This document shows positions 41,357 through 50,800 of a stretch of 64,000 nt of DNA, one piece after another. Under the pieces are notes generated by a model. It saw only the letters and a program-made list of their open reading frames with translations. It had not been told where the DNA came from and did not search any database. Source of the DNA: JAHEAO01 sp942492375 (GTDB lineage Bacteria > Pseudomonadota > Alphaproteobacteria > Rhodobacterales > Rhodobacteraceae). The translations under genes were made by a program, and so were the position numbers. The stretch covers positions 244,256-308,255 of the forward strand of contig CALOEL010000005.1 in the NCBI GenBank assembly GCA_942492375.1, given 5' to 3'. Numbering within the stretch: the first letter of the stretch is position 1; each line of letters starts with the position of its first letter.

Positions 41357-42295
41357 ATGGCACGAGCCCAAGGGGCGCGGGCGCAGATGGCGTTTGCGTT
41401 CGAGACGAATTATGGAACGCCACCGGTGGGTGGCTTCACGAAAATGCCTTTCGCCAGCACCTCGCTCGGCGCGGAGCAGCCGCTGCTGAACTCGGAACTT
41501 CTCGGCTACGGCCGCGATCCGCTGGCGCCGATCAAGGATGCGGTGACGGCCGATGGCGATGTCGTCGTGCCGCTCGATGCCGAAGCCTTCGGGTTCTGGC
41601 TGAAGGCGGCCTTTGGTGACCCAACCACGACCGGCACCGGTCCATGGACCCATGAATTTCAATCGGGGTCCTGGACGTTGCCCAGCATGTCGATCGAGAC
41701 CGGCATGCCGGAGGTGCCGCGTTTTGCGATGTATTCGGGCTGCGTGCTCGACCAGATCAACTGGCAAATGCAGCGATCTGGCCTTTTGACCGCAACGGCC
41801 CGGCTGGTGGCACAGGGCGAAACGGTCGGCACGACCACAGGCGCAGGCACGCCTGCCACTCTCGAATTGCAGCGCTTCGGCCATTTCAACGGGGCGATCA
41901 CCCGCAACGGGTCGGCCCTCGGCAATGTTGTCTCGGCTGACATCACCTATGCCAACAACCTCGACCGGATTGAGACCATCCGTTCGGACGGCCGCATTGA
42001 CGGGGCCGACCCCTCCATCGCCGCGCTGACCGGCTCCATCGAGGTCCGCTTCGCAGACCAGACGCTGGTGACACAGGCGATCAACAGCGATCCCTGCGAG
42101 CTCGAGTTTGCCTATGTGCTGCCCTCAGGCGAGAGCTTCACCTTCACCGTGCACGCCGTTTATCTGCCGCGCCCCCGAATCGAGATTTCCGGTCCGCAGG
42201 GCGTTCAGGCGACTTTCGACTGGCAGGCCGCGCGCGACGGTCTGGTCGGGTGGATGTGTACCGCTACCCTGATCAACGACATCGAGGTGTACTGA
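41357..42295 (+). CDS. Major tail tube protein
   Basis: 312 aa. Beta-rich, with the family motifs AFETNYGTPPVGGFTKMPFASTSLG at the start, WTHEFQSG in the middle and PRPRIEISGPQGVQATFDWQAARD near the end. Position directly before the tail chaperones and tape measure is the standard siphovirus order. AAGGAGA precedes the ATG. Its stop shares a base with the chaperone ATG, so it is coupled to tail assembly. Confidence 0.85.
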   Translation: MARAQGARAQMAFAFETNYGTPPVGGFTKMPFASTSLGAEQPLLNSELLGYGRDPLAPIKDAVTADGDVVVPLDAEAFGFWLKAAFGDPTTTGTGPWTHEFQSGSWTLPSMSIETGMPEVPRFAMYSGCVLDQINWQMQRSGLLTATARLVAQGETVGTTTGAGTPATLELQRFGHFNGAITRNGSALGNVVSADITYANNLDRIETIRSDGRIDGADPSIAALTGSIEVRFADQTLVTQAINSDPCELEFAYVLPSGESFTFTVHAVYLPRPRIEISGPQGVQATFDWQAARDGLVGWMCTATLINDIEVY

Positions 42296-42732
42296 TGCTG
42301 GCGCTCGATATTACCAACGCACCGCGCTGGCACGACCTTGCGCCCGGCGTCCGAGTACAGTTGCGCCCACTGACCACCGCGCTGATGGTTGCAACGCGCA
42401 GCGATACCGCTGTGGAAGCGGTCCCCGAGGAGGCGTCAGACGAGGAACGCGCCGTTGCCTTCGCCAAGGCGCTGGCGCGGCGCGCGGTGTTCGCTTGGGA
42501 GGGCATCGGTGATGCTGATGGCAACGCAATCGAGCCGAACCCGGACGCCATCGACGCGCTGCTCGACATCTGGCCAATCTTCGAGGCTTTCCAGCTGACC
42601 TACGTCTCCAAGGGTCTGCTGTTGGAACAGGAAAAAAACGTCTCAACGCCCTTGCCGAATGGTCCTTCGGCGGGGGCGATCGTTACTGCCAAGCCTGCAC
42701 GCAAACCTGCCAAGACTGCCCGGCGCGGCTGA
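42295..42732 (+). CDS. Tail assembly chaperone G (unshifted product)
   Basis: 145 aa. It contains an N-terminal helical/beta part (LALDITNAPRWHDLAPGVRVQLRPL) and the typical EALVP-acidic region DEERAVAFAKALARRAVFAWEG. Position between tube and tape measure identifies it as the G protein of lambda G/GT. At codons 114-115 lies A AAA AAC; the zero-frame continues into a Pro/Ala/Lys-rich tail of about 30 residues and stops at 42732. G products are made in excess over the frameshifted GT form. Confidence 0.82.
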   Translation: MLALDITNAPRWHDLAPGVRVQLRPLTTALMVATRSDTAVEAVPEEASDEERAVAFAKALARRAVFAWEGIGDADGNAIEPNPDAIDALLDIWPIFEAFQLTYVSKGLLLEQEKNVSTPLPNGPSAGAIVTAKPARKPAKTARRG

Positions 42733-42959
42733 ACCTACCCGCCACCTTTGAAGGCTGGCAGGTCTGGGACCTGGTCGGTCGCCTCGGCGGCCAACTGCGT
42801 GTCCTGCCCGGTGCGGTGATCGGTTGGGACATGTCGGCAGCACTGGCACTCGGTGATGCGCTTGGCGTGCCACCTGCCGCAGCAGCTGAACTGCTTCCCG
42901 TCATCGAAGCGGTGATGGTCGCCAAACTCAACAAACAGATGGATCATTCCCATGGCTGA
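42295..42959 (+). CDS. Tail assembly chaperone GT (frameshift fusion product)
   Basis: About 221 aa, made by a -1 shift at 42633-42639. The T part continues as RLNALAEWSFGGGDRYCQAC, a four-cysteine knuckle (CxxC and CQDC), LPATFEGWQVWDLVGRLGGQLRVLPGAVIGWD and a helical tail ending HSHG with stop at 42957-42959. It has no start codon of its own at a sensible place, which is why it is easily missed. The end overlaps the tape-measure ATG at 42952 by 8 bases. GT bridges the tape measure and tube subunits in lambda. The cysteine cluster suggests a zinc site in the T domain. Confidence 0.8.
42633..42639 (+). promoter_or_regulatory. Programmed -1 frameshift site A AAA AAC
   Basis: Zero-frame codons here are GAA AAA AAC, so the heptamer is A_AAA_AAC, one of the most efficient known -1 slippery sites. 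The -1 frame is open from here to 42959 with a conserved-looking peptide. G/GT pairs in tailed phages usually use such a site. Confidence 0.85.
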
Positions 42960-45435
42960 GAAGAGGGTCAGCGTCCGCCTCGCGGCCGTGGGCGGACGGC
43001 AGGTGCGCGCCGAGCTGGAAGGTGTCGGCGAAGCCGGGGCGCGCGGGTTTGGGCGGCTCAGCCGGGAGATGGAAGCAGCCAACGCCCGGCTTGCGGCGTT
43101 CTCCCGACGGGTCCGGATTGCCGCTGCAGCCGCAGTGGCCGCCGCTGCGGCTGCGAGCGTGGCCATGGTCCGTTCTGGACTGCAAACGGTGGATGCGCAG
43201 GCCAAGCTGGCGCAATCATTGGGCACGACGGTGGCCTCGATCCAGACGCTGGAACGTGCTGGCGAACTGGCCGGTGTCTCCATGTCCGGCATCGAACAGG
43301 CGACAAAGGATCTGACGCGCCGTCTCAGCCAGGCGGCTGCCGGGAGTGGCCCCGCCGCCGACGCGCTGGAGAGGTTGGGACTGTCTGCCACCGACCTGAT
43401 TGCACTGCCATTGGACCAACGCGTCGTCGCAATCAACGCGGCGATCGAAAGCTTCGTGCCGGTCGCCGAACGCGCCGCTGTCGCCGGTCAGCTCTTTGGC
43501 GAAGAAGGCTCCATCGCGATGTCGCGGATCGACACGGCGACGCTACGGCAAGCGACCGAGGATGTTCTGGCATTTGGTGTGGTCGTCTCCGAACAGGATG
43601 CCGACCAGATCGAACGCACCAACGACGCGATCTCGCGTCTTGGCCTCGTCTGGCGCGGGCTGTCGAACCAGCTGGCGGTTGCCGCAGCCCCCGCGCTCGA
43701 AGCGGTGGCGAATGCCATGGCGTCCGTGGCCAGTCGCACCGGGCCGCTGGGGGTTGCGATCCGGGGTCTCTTCGACAACATCGGCCGTCTGACCACTTAC
43801 GCCGCTACGTTCGCGGCCCTCCTGGTGGGGCGCTGGGTGGCCGGAATGGTAGCTGCGGCGATTTCCGTACGCGGCCTTGCAACCGCGCTTGTCGTAATGC
43901 GTGGCGCATTGATCCGCACCGGGATCGGCGCGCTGATCGTCGGCGCAGGTGAGTTGATTTACCAATTCGACCAGCTTGTCTCCGGCGCTGGCGGCTTCGG
44001 AAATGCCATGGCGCTGCTGGGCAATTTGGTGAGCGAGGTCTGGGAACGGATCAAGATGGGCGCTGGCAGCTTTGCAGCCTCTGCGATGGCCGCCTTTGCC
44101 GACGTGCAGGCGGCGTCAGCCACCGCGATGCAAGGCGCGCTCGAGGGGGTCGTCGGTTTTGCCAATGCGGCCGTGAACAGTTTTGAGGGCGCGTTCGAGG
44201 CGATCAAGGCTGTCTGGGGGCTTTTGCCTGCGGCCATCGGTGATCTCGCGTTTCAGGCGGCGAACAGCCTGATCGAAGGCGTTGAAGCGATGTTGAACGG
44301 CGTCGTCTCCCGGATCAATGGCTTCATTGGCGGCGTGAACGCCGGGCTCGAGGCGCTCGGCGTGGAGCGGCGGATCGGCCTGATCGCCGATCTCGATCTG
44401 GGACAGCTCGAGAACCGGTTTGCGGGTGCTGCGACCCAGGCGGCCACTGCGGCGCAGGACGCCTTTGCCAGTGCGTTTGCCGACAACCCGTTGGCCGTTC
44501 CGGATCTGGGTCTTACCGGCGCAGCCAGTGACGCCGCCGCCTCAGCGGAGGCCTGGCGGCAAACCGCCGCGACGCTCGCTAACGGTGCCTTGCAACCACT
44601 CGAAGCGATGGAGGCTTTGCGCATGGCGATGCGTGCGGCCGGAACCGAAGCCGAGACCTCCCTCGACGGAGCCACGGTAGCTGCGGATCGCTTCGACGCG
44701 GCCTTGGCGGACGATGAGACAGGCGGACCTGCTGCCACACTCGATGAAACAGCGGCTGCCGCTGGCCGTGCCGGAGGGGCGCTGCAGAGCGCTGCCGATG
44801 TTGCGCGACAGTCCTGGGATGCCGCGCGTGCAGCGGTTGAGCGCACACAGGAGATCGCGAGGGGGCTCGCCGACGATATCACCGGGCCGATCAAGGAGGC
44901 GCTGAAGTCGGGTGAACTGAGCTGGCAGAGTTTTGCGAGTGCCGTGTCCGGGATTGCGCAGAACCTTGCGAACCGGCTGATCGATAACGCCTTCAAACCG
45001 ATCGAGGACGCGCTGTTCCGGGCGCTCTCTGGATCGGGGGGCGGCGGGGGCGGCCTTTTTGGCTGGCTGAGCAGCGCTCTTGGCGGTCTGTTCGGGATTG
45101 GCGGCACCTTCGCACGCGGCGGCGCCTTTGGGCAGGCTGGTGAAATCACAGCCTTTGCCAACGGTGGCGTGGTCTCACGGCCAACCGTGTTTCCCTTTGC
45201 GCGCGGGATCGGTCTCATGGGCGAGGCAGGCCCGGAAGCCATCCTGCCGCTGCGACGAGGTCGGGGCGGTCGGCTCGGGGTTGAGACGAGCGGCGAAGGT
45301 CAGTCCGCGCAGTCTGCGACCCGCATCGTCAATGTGCTCGATCCCTCCATTGTCGGCGATTATCTGGCAACGCCTGCGGGCGAGCGGCTAATCGTCAACG
45401 TGATCCGGCGCAACCGGGGAGGCCTCGATGCCTAG
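42952..45435 (+). CDS. Tape measure protein
   Basis: 827 aa. Starts with a coiled region (QVRAELEGVGEAGARGFGRLSREMEAANARLAAFSRRVR), an Ala-rich membrane-like helix (AAAAAVAAAAAASVAMV), then long helical repeats and two hydrophobic segments at about 275-300 and 310-325. Near the C-terminus it is Gly-rich (LSGSGGGGGGLFGWLSSALGGLFGIGGTFARGG), followed by the conserved GEAGPEAILPLRRG. Tape measures set tail length; at this size the tail would be of ordinary siphovirus length. A long non-contractile tail is implied. The last 8 bases overlap the next gene. Confidence 0.92.
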   Translation: MAEKRVSVRLAAVGGRQVRAELEGVGEAGARGFGRLSREMEAANARLAAFSRRVRIAAAAAVAAAAAASVAMVRSGLQTVDAQAKLAQSLGTTVASIQTLERAGELAGVSMSGIEQATKDLTRRLSQAAAGSGPAADALERLGLSATDLIALPLDQRVVAINAAIESFVPVAERAAVAGQLFGEEGSIAMSRIDTATLRQATEDVLAFGVVVSEQDADQIERTNDAISRLGLVWRGLSNQLAVAAAPALEAVANAMASVASRTGPLGVAIRGLFDNIGRLTTYAATFAALLVGRWVAGMVAAAISVRGLATALVVMRGALIRTGIGALIVGAGELIYQFDQLVSGAGGFGNAMALLGNLVSEVWERIKMGAGSFAASAMAAFADVQAASATAMQGALEGVVGFANAAVNSFEGAFEAIKAVWGLLPAAIGDLAFQAANSLIEGVEAMLNGVVSRINGFIGGVNAGLEALGVERRIGLIADLDLGQLENRFAGAATQAATAAQDAFASAFADNPLAVPDLGLTGAASDAAASAEAWRQTAATLANGALQPLEAMEALRMAMRAAGTEAETSLDGATVAADRFDAALADDETGGPAATLDETAAAAGRAGGALQSAADVARQSWDAARAAVERTQEIARGLADDITGPIKEALKSGELSWQSFASAVSGIAQNLANRLIDNAFKPIEDALFRALSGSGGGGGGLFGWLSSALGGLFGIGGTFARGGAFGQAGEITAFANGGVVSRPTVFPFARGIGLMGEAGPEAILPLRRGRGGRLGVETSGEGQSAQSATRIVNVLDPSIVGDYLATPAGERLIVNVIRRNRGGLDA

Positions 45436-46549
45436 TCTTTGGCCTTTTCCAGTACGCCAGCCTATCACCGAGGTGCTGGAATGGAACACTGACACCCTGA
45501 TAACCGAGGCGGCCGAGCAGCGGATCGCGCTCCGCACCACGCCGCGGTCGATCCTGACGGTCTCGCATCTCCTGAATGCCGGTGACCTCGCGCGTGCCGC
45601 CGAGTTAGCCAGGGCCGGGATGGCAGACAAATGGACGGTCCCGCTCTGGCATTTGGCGCGCCCGGCGACAGCACCGATCGATGCCGCCGACCTGACTGTG
45701 TTCGTCGACACCAGCGAGGAAGCGTTCCCAGCACCAGGACAGGCCGTCATCGCAGCCGATGGCAGTGAGGCATATCTTGTCGAAGTCAGTGCGGTCCTGT
45801 CGGACCGGCTGGAGTTGACAGCGCCTGCGAGCGTGAGCCTTGCGCATCCGATTGTGGCCCCGGTGGGCATCGGGATCCTGACGCGACCTATCGAGATCGA
45901 CCGGCGCCGCCAGGGACTGGGTACGGTCACGGCCACTTTCACCCTGCAAACTGGGACCGATCTGTCGGCCAGCATTTACCCAACCCATCTCGGGCTCGAT
46001 GTGCTGACCGATCCGGCGGTGCTGCGCCAGCCGCTGGCGGAGAGCATCGCGCAATCCATCGAGTACATCGACAACGGCTTCGGTCCCATCGTGATCGAAC
46101 CGGTGCTGACCCATGTCCAGCGACGATCGACGATCACGCTGGTCGATCGGGGTGCGGCCCGCTGGACGCGCCGCCGCTGGCTGCATTCTCTGCGCGGCCG
46201 CCAACGGGCCTTTTGGCTTCCGACCTGGGGACGGGAACTGGTGCTGCAGGCGTCGGTCACGTCCTCGGCCACCTCCGTGATCGTCGCGGCCACCGCCGAT
46301 CCCGGCGTCTGGATCGGACGGCATGTGATGTTAGATATCACCTTCGGCCCGGTGTTCCGCGAGATCACCAACGCCGTCTATGACGCGCTCGGGATTCGGC
46401 TGACCATCGCGGCTCCGGGCAAGAGCATTCCAATAACAACGCCCATTCATCTGCTCACCAAGGTGCGGCTCGATACCGACCGGATCGAGATCGAGCATTT
46501 TGCGGACCGGACTGAGTTCGCGGTAAGCCTGATCGAGATCCCAGTATGA
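45428..46549 (+). CDS. Distal tail-like protein, unknown subtype
   Basis: 373 aa. Beta-rich, beginning LWPFPVRQPITEVLEWNTDTLI and with repeated turns (DRRRQGLGTVTATFTLQTGTDL). It sits directly after the tape measure, where the distal tail (Dit) or a related baseplate hub protein is encoded. It overlaps the tape measure by 8 bases (ATGCCTAG). Its exact role is not clear from sequence alone. Confidence 0.65.
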   Translation: MPSLWPFPVRQPITEVLEWNTDTLITEAAEQRIALRTTPRSILTVSHLLNAGDLARAAELARAGMADKWTVPLWHLARPATAPIDAADLTVFVDTSEEAFPAPGQAVIAADGSEAYLVEVSAVLSDRLELTAPASVSLAHPIVAPVGIGILTRPIEIDRRRQGLGTVTATFTLQTGTDLSASIYPTHLGLDVLTDPAVLRQPLAESIAQSIEYIDNGFGPIVIEPVLTHVQRRSTITLVDRGAARWTRRRWLHSLRGRQRAFWLPTWGRELVLQASVTSSATSVIVAATADPGVWIGRHVMLDITFGPVFREITNAVYDALGIRLTIAAPGKSIPITTPIHLLTKVRLDTDRIEIEHFADRTEFAVSLIEIPV

Positions 46550-46562
46550 CCACTGTACCTGC

Positions 46563-47411
46563 ATGACCTATGATCTTGCCGAGACTTCGACCGCCGAGGG
46601 GCGGCCGTATTTCCTGTATCTCTTCGCGGAAGGCGATCAGGTCTGGCGGTTCACCAGCCGAGCCACGGCCTGGACCTCGCCCGCAGGGGCCATCGCCGAT
46701 GAGACCGAGGATCTGAGCTGGGACCCTTCGGCCGTCAGCCATGGCTCCGTGGTCCAGAGCAGCGACCCACAGCGGGTCGATCTCAGCGTCACCTTTCCGC
46801 TCTCCGACCCCTTCGCCCGTCGCTATCTCGGACCCCGCGGTCGGGCAGTCACAACGCTGACCATTTTCCGAGGGCATGAACAGGTGCCAACAGAGGTAGT
46901 CGCGCATTGGAAGGGCCGCGTTGTCTCGGCCCGGGTGGAGGGGCGGCAGATCACTCTGCGCTGTGAATCCCTGTTCACCTCCATGCGCCGCGAGGGCGTG
47001 CGCGCCAAATACCAGCGGCTCTGTCGCCACGCACTTTATTCCCGGGGCTGCCGCCTCGACATCGAGAGTTTTTTCGTCGGGGGCACAGCCAGCGCGCATC
47101 AGGGCCTGACGATCACGGTGTCTGAAGCTGCGTTGCTGCCAAACGGCTGGTTCCGGGGTGGTGTGCTGCGCCACGCAGGTATCCTGGGGTTCATCACCGG
47201 GCACGTCGGGGATGCACTGACGCTCTCGGGCCGCATGCCCGATCTGGAGGTGGCCATCGATGATCCCGAAGCCCTGGCGTTCGTCGAGATTGCGCCCGGC
47301 TGTGATCTGCGACGTGACACCTGCAAGGCCAAGTTCGGCAATCTCCTGAACTTCGGCGGCTTCCCCGACATTCCCGGCCGCAACCCGTTTGGCGGCACCA
47401 GCATCGTCTGA
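46563..47411 (+). CDS. BR0599/DUF2163-family tail protein
   Basis: 282 aa. It shows family motifs: FRGHEQVPTEVVAHWKGRVVSARVEGRQITLRCESLF in the middle, a C-rich RLCRHALYSRGCRLD segment and the C-terminal CDLRRDTCKAKFGNLLNFGGFPDIPGRNPF. The latter is characteristic of the BR0599 family found in gene transfer agents and many alphaproteobacterial siphophages. These proteins are part of the tail tip complex. It lies in the standard position between the Dit-like protein and the tip protein. Confidence 0.85.
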   Translation: MTYDLAETSTAEGRPYFLYLFAEGDQVWRFTSRATAWTSPAGAIADETEDLSWDPSAVSHGSVVQSSDPQRVDLSVTFPLSDPFARRYLGPRGRAVTTLTIFRGHEQVPTEVVAHWKGRVVSARVEGRQITLRCESLFTSMRREGVRAKYQRLCRHALYSRGCRLDIESFFVGGTASAHQGLTITVSEAALLPNGWFRGGVLRHAGILGFITGHVGDALTLSGRMPDLEVAIDDPEALAFVEIAPGCDLRRDTCKAKFGNLLNFGGFPDIPGRNPFGGTSIV

Positions 47412-47431
47412 CCTAAATCTGAGAACCCATC

Positions 47432-47680
47432 ATGGTCTGGAATTTCGTCGTCCAGATCGTCGCCAGCCTGGTGCTGACGGCGATCTCCTATGCGCTGTCG
47501 CCCAAGCCGAAAGTCGAAGCCCCGAATGCAGCCGGGCTTGATGATTTCGACCTGCCGACGGCCGAGGAAGGTCGTCCGATCCCTGTGATCTTCGGCACCA
47601 TGCTGCTGCGCGGCCCGAATGTCGTCTGGGCGGGGGATCTCAAGGTCGATCCGATCCGCAAGAAGGGCGGCAAGAAATGA
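47432..47680 (+). CDS. Small tail assembly protein with N-terminal hydrophobic segment
   Basis: 82 aa. Residues 4-21 (NFVVQIVASLVLTAISYAL) are a probable membrane helix; the rest is LPTAEEGRPIPVIFGTMLLRGPNVVWAGDL, as in small tail proteins before the tip protein. It overlaps the next gene by 4 bases. It may assist insertion or assembly of the tip. Confidence 0.7.
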   Translation: MVWNFVVQIVASLVLTAISYALSPKPKVEAPNAAGLDDFDLPTAEEGRPIPVIFGTMLLRGPNVVWAGDLKVDPIRKKGGKK

Positions 47681-47895
47681 GCGAGCATCTTATCGTCACC
47701 GTGCAGGACCTGCGCGCCTCCCGGCTCTGCTTTCAGGGCGCGCGGCCGTGGTTTCGCCGCCATGGCCTCGACTGGCAGGTCTTTCTCGCAGACGGGCTGC
47801 CTGCCGACGTGCTGGCCGCGACGGGCGACGCCCTGGCATTCCGCGTGATCGCGGAGGCTGAGAAACGCGCTGCGCGCACCGCGAGTGAGGCCTGA
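47677..47895 (+). CDS. Small hypothetical tail-region protein
   Basis: 72 aa. Conserved-looking: LIVTVQDLRASRLCFQGARPWFRRHGLDWQVFLADGL and a helical end. It overlaps the upstream gene by 4 bases, and the tip protein gene begins 3 bp after. It is conserved in the same position in related Rhodobacterales phages, probably as a tail-assembly factor. Confidence 0.65.
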   Translation: MSEHLIVTVQDLRASRLCFQGARPWFRRHGLDWQVFLADGLPADVLAATGDALAFRVIAEAEKRAARTASEA

Positions 47896-47898
47896 GCC

Positions 47899-50800
47899 AT
47901 GGGTGGTCGTTCAAAATCGCAAACCGTTGGATATCGCTATTCGCTCGGGGCGCATCTGGCGCTCTGTCACGGACCCGTGGATGCGATCCGCGAGATCCGT
48001 GTTGATGACCGCACGGCCTGGTCGATCGGCACTGGCCTGAGCACGTCGCAAGGAACTGGTATCGGCGCGTTGGCAAGCTATGGGACCGTCACCGGCATGT
48101 CCGCCACCGCAGCGGCAGAGGGCGACAGCGTGGCCGAGGTCCGGTTCCCGGGTATGCTCGGCGGCATCCGGCTCGGCCAGAGCTATGACTTGCAACTTCT
48201 GACGGACAACACAACCCGCACTGTGACCGTTCAAGCTGTAAGCTACACTGCGGGCACCGGCATCACCACCTGGCTCGTCGAGCCCGCCGCCACTGCCTTC
48301 ACAGCCCAATCGGTGGCGGTGTCGGATGCGTCCAGCGTGCCAAGCCTGAACGGCGGCGCAGCAGGCGGACGCATTCGGATCAACAAGCCCGATCTCTTCG
48401 GCGGCGAGAAGCGCGAAGGCGGCATCGTCGGCGACATCGATGTTCTGATGGGCGCGCCAAGCCAGGCGCAGAACGATTATCTCGCCGCCAATGCAGGGGC
48501 CGATGTGCCCGGCTATCGCGGGATCTGCAGCCTCGTGCTACGGCAGGTGTTCCTCGGCCTCAATCCCTACCTCAAGCCATGGTCGGTGCGCCTGACGCGG
48601 ATCCTGAAGGTCGAAGATGGCAGCCAGCAGTGGTATCCCGAGAAGGCGCAGATCGTGCCGGAAGTCCGGATCGGGGATGCCGCGATCTACATCGCCATGG
48701 ACGCTTCGGGCTCGATGTCGGGATCGCGCATGGCGGCGCAAATCGCTGCTGTCTCGCGTCTGGTCGAAGAGATCGGCGAGAACGCCCTGGAGCCCAACGA
48801 CCTCCAGATCGTCACCTGGAATTCTTCGGTCTCCGGCACGATCCTGCGGCGCGATGCTGATGCCACGGCCTATGGCGAGCTCCAGGACTGGGTCGATGCG
48901 CTTTCAAGCTCCGTCAGCGGTGGGACGGATTTCGGCGTCGCTGTCAGCCAGGCGGGGGCGTTTTTCAACGGATCGGGCGGTAAACGCCGGATCCTGATCT
49001 TCGTAACCGACGGTGAACCGAGCCCGGCCTCGACCCTGCAGACCGCCATTGCAACGCTCTCCGGCATCTCCGAGGTCGATGTCTTCGCCTTCAACATCGC
49101 GCTGTCGGACACCAGCGCCACCGCTCAGATCGACAACACGCCCGTTGATGGCGTGCCGGTCGTGCCGCCAGGCGATCCTGATGCACTGGTGGCCTCGCTG
49201 CGCGCAGCCTTCGGGCAGGGCCCCGACATGAACCCGGCCCACATCATCCGGGAGTGTCTGACTAACGGGGATTGGGGCCTTGGACATACCTTTGCTGACA
49301 TCGGCCCCAGCTTTGCCAGCGTTGCGGACGCGCTTTTCTCCGAAGGCTTCGGGTTGTCGCTGCTCTGGCAGCGGGAGTCGACGATCGAGGATTTCCTTGC
49401 CGACGTGCTGAAGCACATTGACGCCTATCTCTATGTTGATCGTCGCTCGGGTCGCTGGGAGTTGCGCCTGATCCGCGCTGACTATGATCCCGAGACCCTG
49501 CCGGTCTTCGATGAGACTAATGTCGTCGACTGGGGTGAGCTTGGCCGCCGCGAGGCCGCTGATCTCGTCAACAGCGTGACGGCGAAGTTTTCTGATGCCC
49601 GTACCGACCAGACCGGATCGGTCAGCGTGACCGATACCGCGCTCGTCCAGGACCTCGGTCAGGTGGTCAGCGCGACGGTCGATTACCCCGGCATTCGCTT
49701 CGAGTCTCTGGCGGTGCGGGTCGCAGAACGCGATCTGCGGGCGCTGTCGGCACCGATCCTGTCGGGCGAAATCACCGTTTCCCGTGTTGGTGCCAATCTC
49801 GATCCGGGCGACGTGATCGTGCTGTCAAATCCCCGGCGCGGGCTCGGAGGCGTCGTGGTCCGCATCGTCGAGATCGACCATGGCGACGGGCGCGCCAATG
49901 GCGTGCGCCTCAGGATCGCCGAGGATGTCTTCGCGCTTGGCGAGACCGCCCTCGTTGGTGGCGAAAGTGGCGATCCCGGCAGTCTGATCTTGCCGCCCAA
50001 GCCACTGACGCGCCGCTGGGTGGCTGAAGCGCCATACTGGTTGCTGGTCCAGGAGTTGGGGCATGCGCAGGCCGACGCGCTTCTGGATGAGGATCCGGGT
50101 GTGGGTGCGATCGTTGCGGCCGGAGAACGTCCCTCGGCCGATGCGCTCTCTGCGCAAGTCTGGAGCGACAGCGGGGCGGGTTACACGCTCGAAGAGGCGG
50201 TTGAGTTCGTGCCGACCGCTCTGCTCGTGTCGGACGTCAGTGACGATCCGGGCGACCGCGTCCTCACGGTTGGCAGCTGGACCGGTCTTGGAGACGTGGC
50301 CATCGGCACACTGGCCGTGATCGGCGATGAGGTGGTTCGGATCGACGGGGTAAGTGCCACGGCGCTGACCGTTGGGCGCGGGTGTCTCGACACAGTGCCG
50401 CAGGCCCATCCCGCGGGCACGCCGGTCATCTGTTGGCAGCAGCTTGCGAATGCGTCCGAGGCGGGGTTTGCGGCCGGAGAGACGGTCACGATCAAGATGC
50501 TGCCCGAGACCGGTTTTGGGACATTGCCGCTCGCGCAGGCACCAGAAGACGCCGTGGCGTTGGCCAGCCGCGCCATCCGACCGCTTCCGCCCGGCGATCT
50601 GCGTGGCAACGGTTTCTCGGTCGTAAACCCGAACGTCCTCAACCTCGGGCCGGTCCTGCTGACCTGGTCCCATCGTGACAGGCTGACCCAGACCAGTAGC
50701 GTGTTCGACGCCTATGACGCGGCGGACATTGGACCGGAGCCGGGTGTCACCTATGCGGTCGAGATCCGCTGGGTCGATCCGGATACCGACGCAACGCTCG

